In this document: positions 62,573 to 64,000 of the stretch, piece after piece | How the letters are laid out: each line of letters opens with the position of its first letter | Numbering within the stretch: the stretch's first letter is position 1 | Notes under the pieces: model-generated | Told to the model about the DNA's origin: nothing | The model's database searches: none | The model's input: the letters and a program-made list of their open reading frames with translations, nothing else | Translations under genes and position numbers: made by a program | Assembly: GCA_002748755.1 (NCBI GenBank) | Contig: PDTD01000019.1 | Span: 1 to 64,000 of the forward strand | Direction of reading: 5' to 3' | Source: Desulfobulbus propionicus | Lineage (GTDB): Bacteria; Desulfobacterota; Desulfobulbia; Desulfobulbales; Desulfobulbaceae | DNA length: 64,000 bases

Positions 62573-63655
62573 TTATATCTCAGTGAAATCTGCGGGGTTT
62601 CTTTTCAAGAACTTAAGGAATTTGGGTTTCTCAATACAGTTCATATAGGCATCTTCTGCACTGATTCTCTTTTTCTCTAGATGTTCCATAATTGCATCGT
62701 CCAAGGTCTGCATCCCATATTTTTTTCCGGTCTGCATGGTTGAGGGAATCTGGTAGGTTTTCGATTCCCGAATCAAATTGCGCACAGCCGGGGTGCAGAC
62801 AAGAATTTCCAGGGCTGCCACTCTGCCTTTGAGGTCGGTCCTTTTAAAAAGGGTCTGGGAGACCACCGCCTTCAGGGCATCAGCCAAGGTCGAGCGAACC
62901 TGTCCCTGTTGATTTGCGGGGAAGACCTCGACCACACGGTCAACGGTTTTCATGGCATTCATAGTGTGCAGGGTACCAAAAACAAGATGCCCGGTCATGG
63001 AGGCCTCCATGGCAAGGGAGATAGTCTCAAGATCGCGAAGCTCACCAACCAGAATAATATCTGGATCTTCACGCAACGCCCCTCGCAAAGCGGCAGAGAA
63101 CGACCTGGTGTGCGTCCCGACTTCCCGGTGATTGACCACGCACTGCTGAGATTTATGCACGAATTCTATGGGATCTTCGATGGTCAGGATGTGATCCTTC
63201 CTGGTCTTGTTGCACTCATCCAGAATGGCTGCCAAGGTTGTCGACTTCCCCGAACCCGTGGGCCCGGTTACCAGTACCAGGCCTTTGGGCAGACTGGCAA
63301 GTTTACTGATAACTTTGGGCAGGCCTAGCTGCTCAACGGTAAGGATCTCGCTGGGGATCTCCCTGAATACCGCCCCTATGCCGTATTTTTGCTGGAAATA
63401 GTTGCAGCGGTACCGGGCTAGACCGGGAATTTCGTACCCAAAATCCATATCTCCGGTCTCCTCAAAAACCTTGATTTTATCCTCTGGACATATCTCATAG
63501 AGCATCTGTTTGAGTGCTTCGTCACCCAGAGCCTTGAACTTAATCCGCTCCATATCACCACGGATTCGCAAAACCGGCTGCTGACCGGCCATCATATGCA
63601 AATCGGAAGCACCTTCATCGTTCATCAATTTGAAAAACGCGTCAATCTGAGCCAT
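62573..63655 (-). CDS. pilT: Type IV pilus retraction ATPase PilT
   Basis: This hexameric ATPase retracts type IV pili. The N-terminal domain (GASDLHMMAGQQPVLRIRGDME) leads to Walker A (GLVLVTGPTGSGKSTTLAAI), the Asp box (KDHILTIEDPIEFVH), Walker B (LREDPDIILVGELRDLETI) and a VRNLIRESKTYQIPS stretch that corresponds to the AIRNLIRE retraction motif of PilT. 360 residues, standard length. The AIRNLIRE-like segment separates it from PilB and PilU-type proteins. Pili also take part in DNA uptake, and comEC is the next gene on the other strand. Confidence 0.95.
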   Translation of the reverse strand: MAQIDAFFKLMNDEGASDLHMMAGQQPVLRIRGDMERIKFKALGDEALKQMLYEICPEDKIKVFEETGDMDFGYEIPGLARYRCNYFQQKYGIGAVFREIPSEILTVEQLGLPKVISKLASLPKGLVLVTGPTGSGKSTTLAAILDECNKTRKDHILTIEDPIEFVHKSQQCVVNHREVGTHTRSFSAALRGALREDPDIILVGELRDLETISLAMEASMTGHLVFGTLHTMNAMKTVDRVVEVFPANQQGQVRSTLADALKAVVSQTLFKRTDLKGRVAALEILVCTPAVRNLIRESKTYQIPSTMQTGKKYGMQTLDDAIMEHLEKKRISAEDAYMNCIEKPKFLKFLKRNPADFTEI

Positions 63656-63694
63656 GCGCTACTCCTTCTCCAGGGAACCTCCCTGTATCAACTC

Positions 63695-64000
63695 TTATAA
63701 TTCCAAAGTTTTGCGAATATAATCAACAACCTGGTCTACGTCGTCCATTACTTCAAAAAGAAAAAGATCTTCTTCCGAAATGTTTCCTCTGCAAAACATC
63801 TGTTCTCGCATCCAATCCACCAGCCCTTTCCAGAAAGATGAGCCAAATAAAATTATGGGAAAAGACTTAATTTTTTTCGTCTGTATCAGGGTGAGAGACT
63901 CGAACAACTCATCCAGGGAACCAAACCCACCCGGCATACAGATACATGCCGTTGAATATTTCAGGAACATGACCTTACGGACAAAAAAATACCTGAAATC
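63695..64000 (-). CDS. LOG family protein (cytokinin riboside phosphohydrolase-like), 5' end cut
   Basis: The frame is open from the window edge and reads RYFFVRKVMFLKYSTACICMPGGFGSLDELFESLTLIQT, most seen in part. The PGGxGS/T-x-x-E motif with the conserved Arg and Lys is the nucleotide-binding core of the LOG (lysine-decarboxylase-like Rossmann) family. Bacterial LOG proteins cleave the base from nucleoside monophosphates or are of unknown role. The N-terminal part lies outside the window. Confidence 0.85.
   Translation of the reverse strand, partial: DFRYFFVRKVMFLKYSTACICMPGGFGSLDELFESLTLIQTKKIKSFPIILFGSSFWKGLVDWMREQMFCRGNISEEDLFLFEVMDDVDQVVDYIRKTLEL

Overview
This 64 kb window reads as chromosomal DNA of a Gram-negative bacterium, most likely a deltaproteobacterium of the Desulfobulbales type. 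That placement is inference. It rests on LPS genes (waaF, waaA, gmhB), a compact thiSGHFE-thiC operon with the short ThiC and family-2 ThiF, a fused MsrA-MsrB, a YcaO-TPR protein, the long form of LeuA and pilT. No rRNA, tRNA or CRISPR array was seen.

Layout. 1-1.5 kb is a mobile-element graveyard: a tyrosine recombinase welded to the end of an IS91-type transposase, and an attC-like fold. 1.6-6.5 kb is the thiamine operon, with a sigma-70 promoter, a TPP riboswitch and its terminator. 6.7-11.7 kb holds msrAB and topoisomerase IV (parE-parC). 11.7-13.4 kb is a second scar: a decayed group II intron with reverse-transcriptase remnants, an attC-like region and an AT-rich GNAT acetyltransferase gene whose stop codon overlaps an attC-like core site. 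13.5-22.4 kb is housekeeping: cutA, coaX, an LD-carboxypeptidase, gmhB-waaF-YcaO, tsaE, rlmH, a YkgJ-type protein and yqgE. 22.5-25.1 kb is a metal-stress pair: a ZraS-like histidine kinase divergent from a ZraP-like periplasmic protein that has a sigma-54 promoter. 25.4-32.9 kb has priA, galU and hrpA. 32.9-35.2 kb is a third scar (collapsed IS21, intron ends, an AT-rich methyltransferase). 35.7-64 kb returns to core genes: PilZ, EAL-HDOD, leuA with an attenuator, fbp, pepA, a CNNM/CorC protein, an SH3 protein, an HtrA protease, mgtE, purM, mog, an EF-G paralogue, murJ, rsmE-lysA-lrp, waaA, comEC, pilT and a LOG-family gene cut by the window end.

The most striking signal is a dispersed element of about 228 bp that I do not recognise as a named family. 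It has TA at its ends and 17-20 bp terminal inverted repeats close to TAACCCGGATTTCTCATGA. I count six complete or near-complete copies plus four partial ones in 64 kb. No copy encodes a protein, so it looks like a MITE. At five sites the terminal TA lies inside the stop codon of the neighbouring gene (ORF 22351, priA, waaA, the CorC-like gene, and the convergent LD-carboxypeptidase and gmhB stops together), so the insertion leaves the protein intact.

Regulation visible in the sequence: a TPP riboswitch on thi, a 24-codon leucine-rich leader peptide plus terminator before leuA, and a -24/-12 promoter before the ZraP-like gene. Many genes are translationally coupled through ATGA overlaps: thiH-thiF, thiF-thiE, parE-parC, cutA with a zinc-ribbon gene, YcaO-waaF, YkgJ-rlmH, lysA-rsmE, and leuA with a small membrane protein.
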